Positions 1-5,086 of a stretch of DNA of 5,460 nucleotides are shown one piece after another. Position 1 is the first letter of the stretch; each line of letters begins with the position of its first letter. The stretch comes from Prevotella sp. UBA6387 (GTDB taxonomy: Bacteria; Bacteroidota; Bacteroidia; Bacteroidales; Bacteroidaceae): positions 1 through 5,460 of the forward strand of contig DJQL01000007.1 of NCBI GenBank assembly GCA_002437565.1, in the 5' to 3' direction. A program made the translations under genes and the position numbers. Below the pieces are notes generated by a model. That model was given only the letters and a program-made list of their open reading frames with translations, had not been told where the DNA came from and did not search any database.

Positions 1-698
1 ATGTCGCGGAACACATACTGGCGTATGCCCTTGTGGGCTCCGTCCTGCTCGGTCTTGAAGAAGAGGTGATACTCTCCATGCTTGTCTTGCACGATGTCGG
101 TGTCGATGGCCGGCGCATGGAAGTCGAAGAGCACCTGTGGCGTAGTGGCGAGGTCGGAGAAGTCGTCGTTGGCGTATGCCCAATACACGCGGTCGTATGG
201 TATCGTGCCATCGTTGGTGAGCAGCGAGAAGTAGACCATGAACTTGCCCGCCTTCTCGTCGTAGATGGTCTGCGGCGCCCACACGCGGGTGACGTTGGCA
301 AGGTTGGTGCCGGCATATCTCTCAGGGAAATGCACGGCGTGGTGCTCCCAATGCACAAGGTCACGCGACTTCATGAGCACCAACCCGCGGTTGCTCGACC
401 AGCCGAGCGAGGAGCGCATGTCTGTGGCCACCATGAGATATTCGCCACTGGGGGCGCGCAGTATGTGGGGGTCGCGCACGCAACCGGTGCGAGCTATGGT
501 GTCGGAGGCCACGACGGGACGGCCACCGTTGAGAGGCGTGTAGTTGAAGCCGTCGTCGCTCACGGCATAGGTTATCTGCTCCTGCTCTGGAGCGTTGCCC
601 GTGAAATAGACGAAGAGGTACTTGTTGCGCGCGCCTGCCGACACGGCAGCGGCAATGAGCAGCACGAACGTGAAAAGAGAGATTAATGTCTTGCGCAT
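1..698 (-). CDS. Exported glycoside hydrolase, GH43-like (N-terminal part)
   Basis: The visible 232 codons encode a signal peptide (about residues 1-23, a hydrophobic stretch ending near SAGA) with no lipobox cysteine, followed by a five-bladed beta-propeller hydrolase start. I see the GH43-style segments VRDPHIL (about 74-80, D76 the likely general base), the SNRGLVLMKS strand followed by DLVHW, VWAPQTIYD (139-147) and AIDTDIVQD (197-205, D199 the likely pKa-modulating aspartate), then GEYHLFFKTE. The catalytic acid glutamate should lie beyond the window edge, so activity cannot be confirmed. Family members are mostly arabinofuranosidases, xylosidases or arabinanases; the exact substrate cannot be read here. 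The ATG at 698-696 is chosen because it opens directly into the signal peptide, about 47 nt downstream of a TAnnTTTG promoter. GC content is high (clearly above 50%), like the second GH43 gene and unlike the barrel gene between them. Confidence 0.88.
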   Translation of the reverse strand, partial: MRKTLISLFTFVLLIAAAVSAGARNKYLFVYFTGNAPEQEQITYAVSDDGFNYTPLNGGRPVVASDTIARTGCVRDPHILRAPSGEYLMVATDMRSSLGWSSNRGLVLMKSRDLVHWEHHAVHFPERYAGTNLANVTRVWAPQTIYDEKAGKFMVYFSLLTNDGTIPYDRVYWAYANDDFSDLATTPQVLFDFHAPAIDTDIVQDKHGEYHLFFKTEQDGAHKGIRQYVFRD

Positions 699-744
699 AT
701 CGCCTTGTCTTATTTTTAGTTTTTATTCGTTGTGAACGATAGTG

Positions 745-752
745 CAAAAGTA
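745..752 (-). promoter_or_regulatory. Bacteroidota -7 promoter box for the left GH43 gene
   Basis: The minus strand reads TACTTTTG, a perfect match to the TAnnTTTG box used by the Bacteroidota primary sigma factor. It lies 46 nt before the ATG at 698, giving a short 5' UTR of roughly 40 nt. I cannot place a convincing -33 TTTG at the usual spacing, which fits a promoter that depends on an activator. Confidence 0.65.
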
Positions 753-773
753 ATATATACGCATGAAAAAGAT

Positions 774-815
774 GTACAAGAATCAATCAAAAAGGGGTAT
801 TATTCGACAAAACCA
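774..815 (-). promoter_or_regulatory. Putative activator site upstream of the left GH43 gene
   Basis: On the plus strand 795-812 reads GGGTATTATTCG then ACAAAA. By hand alignment this matches GGGTATTAATCG-TG-ACAAAA at 4891-4910 upstream of the second GH43 gene at 17 of 18 aligned bases, apart from two missing bases. In ungapped register with the -7 boxes, 795-815 lines up with the distal repeat at 4912-4932 (13 of 21), and 774-794 lines up with the proximal repeat at 4891-4911 (10 of 21, including AATC and AAAA). The site begins about 20 bp upstream of the -7 box, a typical activator position. The regulator is not in the window; hybrid two-component or AraC-type proteins are usual candidates. 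Confidence 0.45.
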
Positions 816-848
816 AAAAGGGGGCGTGCCTCACGGCATGCCCCTTTT
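815..848 (-). terminator. Rho-independent terminator hairpin
   Basis: Arms at 817-830 and 835-848 form a GC-rich stem around the four-base loop at 831-834. On the minus strand the stem has two C/A mismatches (4 plus 4-5 GC-rich pairs remain) and is followed by CTTTTTGGTTTTG, a good U-tract. On the plus strand the same arms pair with G-U wobbles and are followed by TTTTC, so it may work both ways, but no plus-strand gene leads into it. It closes the minus-strand unit starting near 1102 and insulates the GH43 promoter downstream. Confidence 0.75.
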
Positions 849-1102
849 CAAGAAACCTCATTTCTTATACTAAAACTACTAATCAAAAAACCATTTACAT
901 AAAAACCAAACTATTAACTAAATCACTTATGCAAAAAACATCAAATATCTTCTAACAATCTATTTGTCTTGTCTAAAATCCTATCAAAATCATCCTTGAA
1001 ATACAATCTTTTATACCTTATCCGAAGAAACTCATACCCATTGTAATTTGAAGTTTTTTTAGTCTATGCCGACAAGTCAACACCATCGGCTTTCTTTGTT
1101 TT
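815..1102 (-). ncRNA. Candidate orphan transcript, about 290 nt
   Basis: A perfect TAnnTTTG box (1109-1116) faces left and the next strong terminator is at 815-848, so a transcript of about 290 nt is predicted. It is AT-rich. The longest ATG-started reading frame in it before the terminator is 22 codons (M-V-L-T-C-R-H-R..., starting near 1085). A hairpin of GCCGA with TCGGC lies near its 5' end (1068-1090), and an AAGAAA/TTTCTT hairpin (850-866) sits just before the terminator. It could be a small regulatory RNA, the mRNA of a very small protein, or the leader left behind by a lost gene. I do not recognise it as 6S, SRP or tmRNA. Confidence 0.3.
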
Positions 1103-1108
1103 CTGCTG

Positions 1109-1116
1109 CAAAATTA
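1109..1116 (-). promoter_or_regulatory. Orphan minus-strand promoter box
   Basis: The minus strand reads TAATTTTG followed by CAGCAG, a perfect TAnnTTTG box in a context common for Bacteroidota promoters. It lies about 140 nt beyond the stop of the barrel gene and about 410 nt before the start of the next gene, with a strong terminator in between, so it does not serve a large gene. No clear -33 element at normal spacing. Confidence 0.5.
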
Positions 1117-1152
1117 CAACCGCGTCATTAAATCGAGCGCCAAAATACGTTC

Positions 1153-1181
1153 AAAAAAAAGGTTGTTTTTATCAAAAAGCC
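1153..1181 (-). terminator. Probable terminator of the barrel gene
   Basis: On the minus strand an imperfect, AT-rich hairpin (GGCTTTTT, loop GAT, AAAAACAACC) at 1161-1181 is followed at once by eight Ts (1160-1153). It is about 75 nt after the barrel stop codon. The stem is weak, so termination may be partial. Confidence 0.4.
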
Positions 1182-1253
1182 TATTCTGAACAAAAAACGC
1201 ACATCTTTGACCAATTTTTACACATTATCTATCAAGGCTGCTTACCACAATGA

Positions 1254-2600
1254 TTAAATCCTTAAGCCACTCTCCGTATCACTATTATTCAATTTACGCC
1301 TATCCGCCTTGTATTTTCTACCATGGCTAAAGGTATAGCCCAGTGTAAACATGAGCATATTACCATTATTCTTGATATAAGTTACCCCTCGGCTGACATA
1401 ATATTTACTATTCGTACTGTTCTTATAGTCAAACCCCTGTGGATAGCCCAAAAGTAAACAGCTGAGACCTAAACGAAGCGCCTTATGCTTATAAGAAACC
1501 GTGAGGGTAGATTGTTTCTCTCCCGCACTCCGTGTTTCACCAGAGAGACGCTCCCAAGCATTGGCAAAATAATACTCAATATACCATTTCCTCAGGCTCA
1601 AAGATGCCGTTAAGCCATAATGCAAAGGCTCGAAATCATGCGAATAATCCAAGCCTCGACTTCTTAGGTGCTGATATTGCAACTCACCTTGAACATCAAA
1701 GATATCAGGTATGACATGAAAAACCAAAGTCGTGTAAGCAAAATAAGAAGTAAAACTCTTTTGGTTCTCTGGCTTCCAAACATATAAATAGCTACCATCC
1801 GCTTGCAGCTGTGGCAAGATACTTGTCATGATGGCATTTGGAGTGTGGCTCATATTACCGCCCCAATAAACATCGAATTTCTTATTATTCCAGGTAAAAT
1901 CCAATGATCCATTATAGGTGGATGTCGCCTTCAAATTGCTATTGCCATCGTCTGCTTGCATCGCACTGCCCTGCTGTCGCACCTCGCTCAACTGTGAGAG
2001 CGAAGGTACCTGAGGATTGACGGAACCGGTAAGTCTTATCCTAAGGTTCTTAATGGAATTTGTGGCAAACGTGAGCTTTGGTCTAAATGTCCACTTATGA
2101 AAGCCCACATTGCCTTGAACTATTGAAATATAGTTGGCGCCAAGACCTAACTGGAAGTTGGCAATCTTGCCCAAACGTCCATCCAACTGAGAAAACAGAT
2201 ACACATTGTTGGAATTCAAGACCGTAGTGGCATTCTGGCTTCCGGTATATTCATTATCTGTCCTACTAACAGCATAGTTTGCGCCACCGGAAAAGCCCAA
2301 TGCCTTATTCAACACCTTGGTGTAAATAGCCTCCGTTATCAAGGAATACTTACTACCATCGACATTGTAACCATAGTCGTGCAAAGGACTGGAAGTCAGC
2401 GTCTCATCAACATCATCCAGTAGCACATACTCATTCTGCCTATGGGTATTGTCTGAGCCTAAATGCGTACCAACAACATTGAAGACAAGACTTTGCTTTT
2501 TAGGAAGATTCAAACTATAATAAATATCCAGCACCGGACTTCTACCATGTCCATAATCATTGGTAAAAAGCAATAAATCTTGACGACCAGTCTCAAACAC
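1254..2600 (-). CDS. C-terminal fragment of the barrel protein (most of the beta-barrel)
   Basis: This 448-codon stretch continues the same frame after the TAA and could start only at the GTG at 2600-2598, which lies one codon past the stop. It has no signal peptide of its own, so even if ribosomes re-initiate there the product could not reach the outer membrane normally. It shows repeated amphipathic strands rich in Tyr, Asn and Ser, for example FQLGLGANYISI, KLTFATNSIKNLRIRLTGS, the NPQVPSLSQL segment common to this family, and a last strand MLMFTLGYTFSHG. Its intact frame of over 1.3 kb with no further stop argues that the break is recent or conditional. Confidence 0.65.
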   Translation of the reverse strand: MFETGRQDLLLFTNDYGHGRSPVLDIYYSLNLPKKQSLVFNVVGTHLGSDNTHRQNEYVLLDDVDETLTSSPLHDYGYNVDGSKYSLITEAIYTKVLNKALGFSGGANYAVSRTDNEYTGSQNATTVLNSNNVYLFSQLDGRLGKIANFQLGLGANYISIVQGNVGFHKWTFRPKLTFATNSIKNLRIRLTGSVNPQVPSLSQLSEVRQQGSAMQADDGNSNLKATSTYNGSLDFTWNNKKFDVYWGGNMSHTPNAIMTSILPQLQADGSYLYVWKPENQKSFTSYFAYTTLVFHVIPDIFDVQGELQYQHLRSRGLDYSHDFEPLHYGLTASLSLRKWYIEYYFANAWERLSGETRSAGEKQSTLTVSYKHKALRLGLSCLLLGYPQGFDYKNSTNSKYYVSRGVTYIKNNGNMLMFTLGYTFSHGRKYKADRRKLNNSDTESGLRI

Positions 2601-2603
2601 CTT

Positions 2604-3503
2604 TTACACTTTCTTATTGTAAGGAAAATTTGACCAGTCCAAGCCAAATCTCACATTCAGCGAATACTTATCAGGTTCAGCCAAGTTGTAGCTAAGCTGC
2701 AAGTTATGATTATTATACGTCATCTCCGCATCTTGACCAACATAATCCACAGTACGCTTCAATCCATCAGGTTGTAAATATACAGCATGATTGTCCTTTC
2801 TTCTCTTATCATACCCTCGATAGTTCAACCCGTAAGATAGCCCAAACTCAGACTTCTTGTAATTGTATCTAAAGAAAGCATTGCTATTATTAAACTTTTC
2901 CCAAAAAGCCTGAGTGGTATTGACCCCACTTATATAACCAGCGTATCTTTTCTTTACTATATAATTGACAACAACGGCAAGGCTTGCGTCACCATAGCGC
3001 ACCCCTGGATTATCTATATACTCAATACGGGTAACGTCCTCTGGCTGCAAAGCCAAGATGTCTTGTACCGTAGCCTTTATATCATTGATACGGACTTGCA
3101 CCCCACCAAGATAACTACTGATGCTCTGTTGAGCCTCATTTACATTGAGATTAGGCAAGTGCAATTTCTTCAAAAGGTCATAGCCATTGGAAGAGTTTTC
3201 CTTTGTTTTGGCCGTAGGCAAGATAATATCCCTATCAACTTTATGAATCACGCGAGCAGCCTTAATTACCACGTCGCTCAATTGGAAGGTTGTGTCAATT
3301 GATGCTTTTTGTTTTTCAATTCTCACACTGTCTCCATTATAACAGCGCTTCGACTTGCTACCTACGACTTGCATATCTTGCGGCATCTTTGAATTTGGAC
3401 ATAAGGCTATACCTTTAAAGGGTAAGCCTGTCTTGCCCCACACATGGCAGGTTAAAAGAAATGACATTAATAGCAATACGAAAAGTTTATTCACGTGAAT
3501 CAT
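2604..3503 (-). CDS. N-terminal fragment of the barrel protein (signal peptide and plug)
   Basis: This 299-residue product would be made if translation stops at the TAA. Residues 1-23 form a signal peptide (NKLFVLLLMSFLLTCHVWG). A TonB-box-like motif LSDVVIKA lies at 75-82. The plug follows: KVDRDIILP (88-96), LLKKLHLPNLNVN (110-122), VQVRINDIKA (135-144), DVTRIEYIDNPGVRYGD (156-172) and VVVNYIVKKR (177-186). The last 110 residues are the first barrel strands. A secreted plug with only a few strands should not fold into a working channel. The ATG at 3503 is preferred; the GTG three codons later would still give a signal peptide. It overlaps an upstream 67-codon frame by ATGA. Confidence 0.7.
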   Translation of the reverse strand: MIHVNKLFVLLLMSFLLTCHVWGKTGLPFKGIALCPNSKMPQDMQVVGSKSKRCYNGDSVRIEKQKASIDTTFQLSDVVIKAARVIHKVDRDIILPTAKTKENSSNGYDLLKKLHLPNLNVNEAQQSISSYLGGVQVRINDIKATVQDILALQPEDVTRIEYIDNPGVRYGDASLAVVVNYIVKKRYAGYISGVNTTQAFWEKFNNSNAFFRYNYKKSEFGLSYGLNYRGYDKRRKDNHAVYLQPDGLKRTVDYVGQDAEMTYNNHNLQLSYNLAEPDKYSLNVRFGLDWSNFPYNKKV

Positions 3504-3703
3504 CTTGTTATTCTGTAAAGGTTTAATACTGCAGCCTTCGGATAAGCTGCCGCAATGTCAAGCGACAACATGGATTCGGTATCAGAAGCCGTATGTCTGA
3601 CTGTACGTGCGGCGTATTGCCTGCCGTCGAGCTGCTCAAATCCAACTATGAGCGGCACGTTATGGCACATTGAGCGATTGTTCATTACGAACGTTACGAG
3701 CAT
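3500..3703 (-). other. Short ORF overlapping the barrel start by ATGA (67 codons)
   Basis: The frame ends in RITR and its TGA overlaps the barrel ATG by the ATGA arrangement used in translational coupling. An inner ATG at 3685 gives 61 residues. Its first codons lie in the 22-bp tandem repeat, it has no signal peptide or membrane segment, and I recognise no domain. The C-terminal part (SLDIAAAYPKAAVLNLYR) reads like protein, but the DNA also holds a hairpin, so it may simply be untranslated leader. Low confidence that it is translated. Confidence 0.2.
3531..3550 (-). promoter_or_regulatory. 5'-leader hairpin upstream of the barrel gene
   Basis: GCAGC and GCTGC at the two ends form a stem that extends to seven pairs with one G-U on the minus strand, around a six-base loop. 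It ends 27 nt before the barrel ATG. It could affect translation or mark a binding site. I found no TAnnTTTG box between it and the tandem repeat, so the source of barrel transcription is unclear. Confidence 0.3.
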
Positions 3704-3768
3704 TCATCACGAACGTCGCGAGTGTTTATCACGAACGTTGCGAGCGTTCATCACGAACGTCGCGAGTG
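3681..3768. repeat. 22-bp tandem repeat, four copies
   Basis: Four adjoining 22-bp units start at 3681, 3703, 3725 and 3747. All share ACGAACGT and CGAG. Units 2 and 4 are identical; units 1 and 3 differ from them at few places, and units alternate between TCGCGAGTG-type and TTGCGAGCG-type ends, suggesting a 44-bp higher unit. All six variable positions are transitions. The period is not a multiple of three, there are no spacers, and each junction carries short inverted repeats such as GAACG with CGTTC (3733-3749). A partial unit (TGAGCG) may precede the array at 3671. Confidence 0.9.
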
Positions 3769-3770
3769 GA

Positions 3771-3799
3771 CGAAAACAACTCTTTCACATTACAAAGAG
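3771..3799 (-). terminator. Weak terminator after the second GH43 gene
   Basis: CTCTTT (3799-3794) and AAAGAG (3785-3780) on the minus strand form a six-pair stem with an eight-base loop, followed by TTGTTTTCG. It lies 25 nt after the GH43 stop codon. The stem is AT-rich, so read-through into the repeat and the barrel gene is possible. Confidence 0.4.
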
Positions 3800-3824
3800 A
3801 CTTGCTTGGCATTACCATATCTGC

Positions 3825-4826
3825 TTATTTCCTTGTCTCAACAGGCTTTATCGTGCCATCGGCATTGAACTCCATGCGATCGATGCACACCTCGCGGTGA
3901 ACGCCAGGGTTCTTGTCGGCATTGACGTAGTGGCGGTTGATGCGGTGATAGACGATGTACCAGTCGTCGGTGCCGGGAATGTTGATCACGGAGTTATGGG
4001 CCGTGCCGTAGATGGCCTTCGAGGGGTCTTGCCGCAAGACTACCGGCTCACGCGCCACGGTGATGGGCCCAAGCGGCGACTTGGCCGTACCGTATGCCAC
4101 GTGGTAGTTGGGCGAGCCGGTGTCGTCGACAGACCACATGAAGTAGTAGGTTCCCTTACGGTAGAACACGTATGGTGCCTCACGGTAGGCATAATCGTCC
4201 AGCGTGCCACCTTCGGGAGTGAGCACTTTCATGGTCTGCGGCTTTATGGCTGTCATGCTCTTCCGCAGTTCCGCGCCAGCCATATAGCCATTGCCCCAGT
4301 AGAGATAGGGCTTTTTCGAGCGTGGGTCCACAAACACGTCCACGTCTATCTGCTGTCCATGGCAACCCTTTGGAGCGGCGCTGATTAGAGGTTTGCCATA
4401 GTCCACGAATGGTCCTGTTGGCGAGTCGCCCACCGCCACGCCAATCTGCTTGCCGTCGCCAGCCTTTGGGTTGGCACTGTAGTAGAGATAATACTTGTAT
4501 TTGCCCTTGCCTGTCTTTACCTCTTGTATGGCCGGTGCCCAAAGGTTGCCGTCGGCCCACGGTATTTGCCCGTCCTTGGCGTTGAGCACGTCGCCCTCGT
4601 CGCGCCACTCCTTTAGGTCGGCCGATGAGAAGCATCTATATGTGTAGCCTCCCCATCCTGGCGTACCGTCGGTGGTGGAATATATATAGTAACGGTTGGT
4701 GAGGTTGCTGTACACAATCTCAGGATCGGCATGGAAACCCGGCAGTATAGGGTTCTGTTGCGCGCGTGCCCGTATGTGGCACATTGAAAAAACCGCGAGC
4801 GCGGCGAATAGAATAGCGTTCTTCAT
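3825..4826 (-). CDS. Exported GH43 family glycoside hydrolase (arabinofuranosidase/xylosidase type)
   Basis: This complete 333-residue protein is a single five-bladed propeller domain of normal GH43 length after a signal peptide (about 1-22, cleavage near ARAQQ), with no lipobox and no added carbohydrate-binding module. All three catalytic carboxylates are present: D34 in FHADPEIV (general base), D161 in QIDVDVFVD (pKa modulator) and E216 in YREAPYVF (general acid). Other family marks are NLWAPAI (94-100), the PYLYWGN strand (173-179) and the YGTAHNSV segment with H277 (273-280), which shapes the centre of the active site. GH43 enzymes invert configuration and usually release arabinose or xylose from arabinan, arabinoxylan or xylo-oligosaccharides; the exact substrate is not readable. 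It would act in the periplasm. The gene has its own promoter, is divergent from the GH97 gene, and shares a likely operator with the left GH43 gene. The ATG at 4826 opens directly into the signal peptide. Confidence 0.93.
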   Translation of the reverse strand: MKNAILFAALAVFSMCHIRARAQQNPILPGFHADPEIVYSNLTNRYYIYSTTDGTPGWGGYTYRCFSSADLKEWRDEGDVLNAKDGQIPWADGNLWAPAIQEVKTGKGKYKYYLYYSANPKAGDGKQIGVAVGDSPTGPFVDYGKPLISAAPKGCHGQQIDVDVFVDPRSKKPYLYWGNGYMAGAELRKSMTAIKPQTMKVLTPEGGTLDDYAYREAPYVFYRKGTYYFMWSVDDTGSPNYHVAYGTAKSPLGPITVAREPVVLRQDPSKAIYGTAHNSVINIPGTDDWYIVYHRINRHYVNADKNPGVHREVCIDRMEFNADGTIKPVETRK

Positions 4827-4861
4827 CTATTGCTTGTTTTAGGTTTTGACTATAATCATGT

Positions 4862-4869
4862 CAAAATTA
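4862..4869 (-). promoter_or_regulatory. Promoter box of the second GH43 gene
   Basis: The minus strand reads TAATTTTG, a perfect TAnnTTTG box, 35 nt before the ATG. A TTTG lies 17 bases further upstream (4890-4887), a little closer than the usual -33 spacing, again suggesting help from an activator bound at 4891-4932. Confidence 0.65.
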
Positions 4870-4890
4870 CAAAAAGGCTTTTACAACAAA

Positions 4891-4932
4891 GGGTATTAAT
4901 CGTGACAAAATAGGGATTTATCGTGAAAACAC
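4891..4932. promoter_or_regulatory. Two 21-bp direct repeats, likely activator site
   Basis: Units 4891-4911 and 4912-4932 match at 15 of 21 positions and share the core ATTxATCGTGA-AA. The 21-bp period is two helical turns, so both units face the same side of the DNA, as expected for a head-to-tail dimer. The nearer unit starts 21 nt upstream of the GH43 -7 box. Similar sequence in the same register lies upstream of the left GH43 gene. The site could also serve the divergent GH97 promoter, about 120 bp away. Confidence 0.55.
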
Positions 4933-5048
4933 TCGTGTGGTGATAATATTCCCTGACCCCACGGCAAATCATGTCTATATAAACCGCATTTAACCATAAA
5001 CACCCTTTTTTTGCCGACTTTCATACACTTTTTTATAATACTTCTTTA

Positions 5049-5056
5049 TAAATTTG
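5049..5056 (+). promoter_or_regulatory. Promoter box of the GH97 gene
   Basis: TAAATTTG on the plus strand matches TAnnTTTG, 30 nt before the ATG at 5087. No TTTG sits at the normal -33 distance; the nearest (5010-5013) is 35 nt away. The stretch from 4933 to 5048 is AT-rich and holds no ORF. Confidence 0.6.
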
Positions 5057-5086
5057 CATATAACTTATACTTAAAAACGCCAATTC

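Larger units (their letters stand above)
1254..3503 (-). pseudogene. TonB-receptor-like outer-membrane barrel gene, split by an in-frame TAA
   Basis: Read through, this is one frame of 749 codons with a single TAA as codon 300 (2606-2604). The two halves are in the same frame, separated by only the stop and one lysine codon, and together give the normal length and order of an OMP_b-brl_3 type outer-membrane protein: signal peptide, plug, then barrel ending in a typical MFTLGYTFSHGRKYK strand and KLNNSDTESG tail. No frameshift or deletion is seen elsewhere, so a single base change (for example in CAA, GAA or AAA) explains the break. The usual N-terminal carboxypeptidase-regulatory-like domain is missing: only about 50 residues separate the signal peptide from the LSDVVIKA motif. 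Such proteins are thought to import or bind nutrients with TonB; no substrate can be named and no SusD-like partner is adjacent. The gene is clearly more AT-rich (about 42% GC in sampled lines) than the flanking GH43 genes (about 58%). It may be a recent pseudogene, a strain variant or a sequencing error. Confidence 0.8.

Noticed and set aside
33..686. Long plus-strand open frame opposite the left GH43 gene
   Set aside because: It is antisense to a frame with clear GH43 motifs and a signal peptide; its own product shows no domain, and high GC explains the lack of stops.
1068..1100. Plus-strand terminator formed by GCCGA/TCGGC followed by TTTCTTTG
   Set aside because: The stem is five pairs with a long loop, the T-run is interrupted, and no plus-strand gene leads into it; it is better viewed as a minus-strand RNA hairpin.
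2604..2606. Stop codon recoding (TAA read as an amino acid)
   Set aside because: The second GH43 and the barrel gene itself both end in TAA as a normal stop, and no recoding hairpin is evident after the codon.
1254..3503. A SusC-type transporter of a SusC/SusD pair
   Set aside because: At about 750 residues it is too short, lacks the carboxypeptidase-like domain and the SusC signature region, and has no SusD gene beside it; it fits the shorter OMP_b-brl_3 group.
3681..3768. Four evenly spaced repeats as a CRISPR array
   Set aside because: The units abut directly with no unique spacers and no cas genes are present.
3555..4388. Plus-strand open frame of 277 codons
   Set aside because: It crosses the 22-bp repeat and then runs antisense to the complete GH43 gene; the product is low in recognisable structure, and the opposite strand has all catalytic residues.
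4180..4635. Minus-strand open frame of 151 codons inside the second GH43 gene
   Set aside because: Out-of-frame shadow with an Arg/Gly-rich composition typical of a shifted reading of GC-rich DNA.
4934..4963. Inverted repeat CGTGTGG / CCCCACG between the divergent promoters
   Set aside because: Six of seven pairs with a 16-base gap is weak, and it is not found at the other GH43 promoter, so I do not call it an operator.
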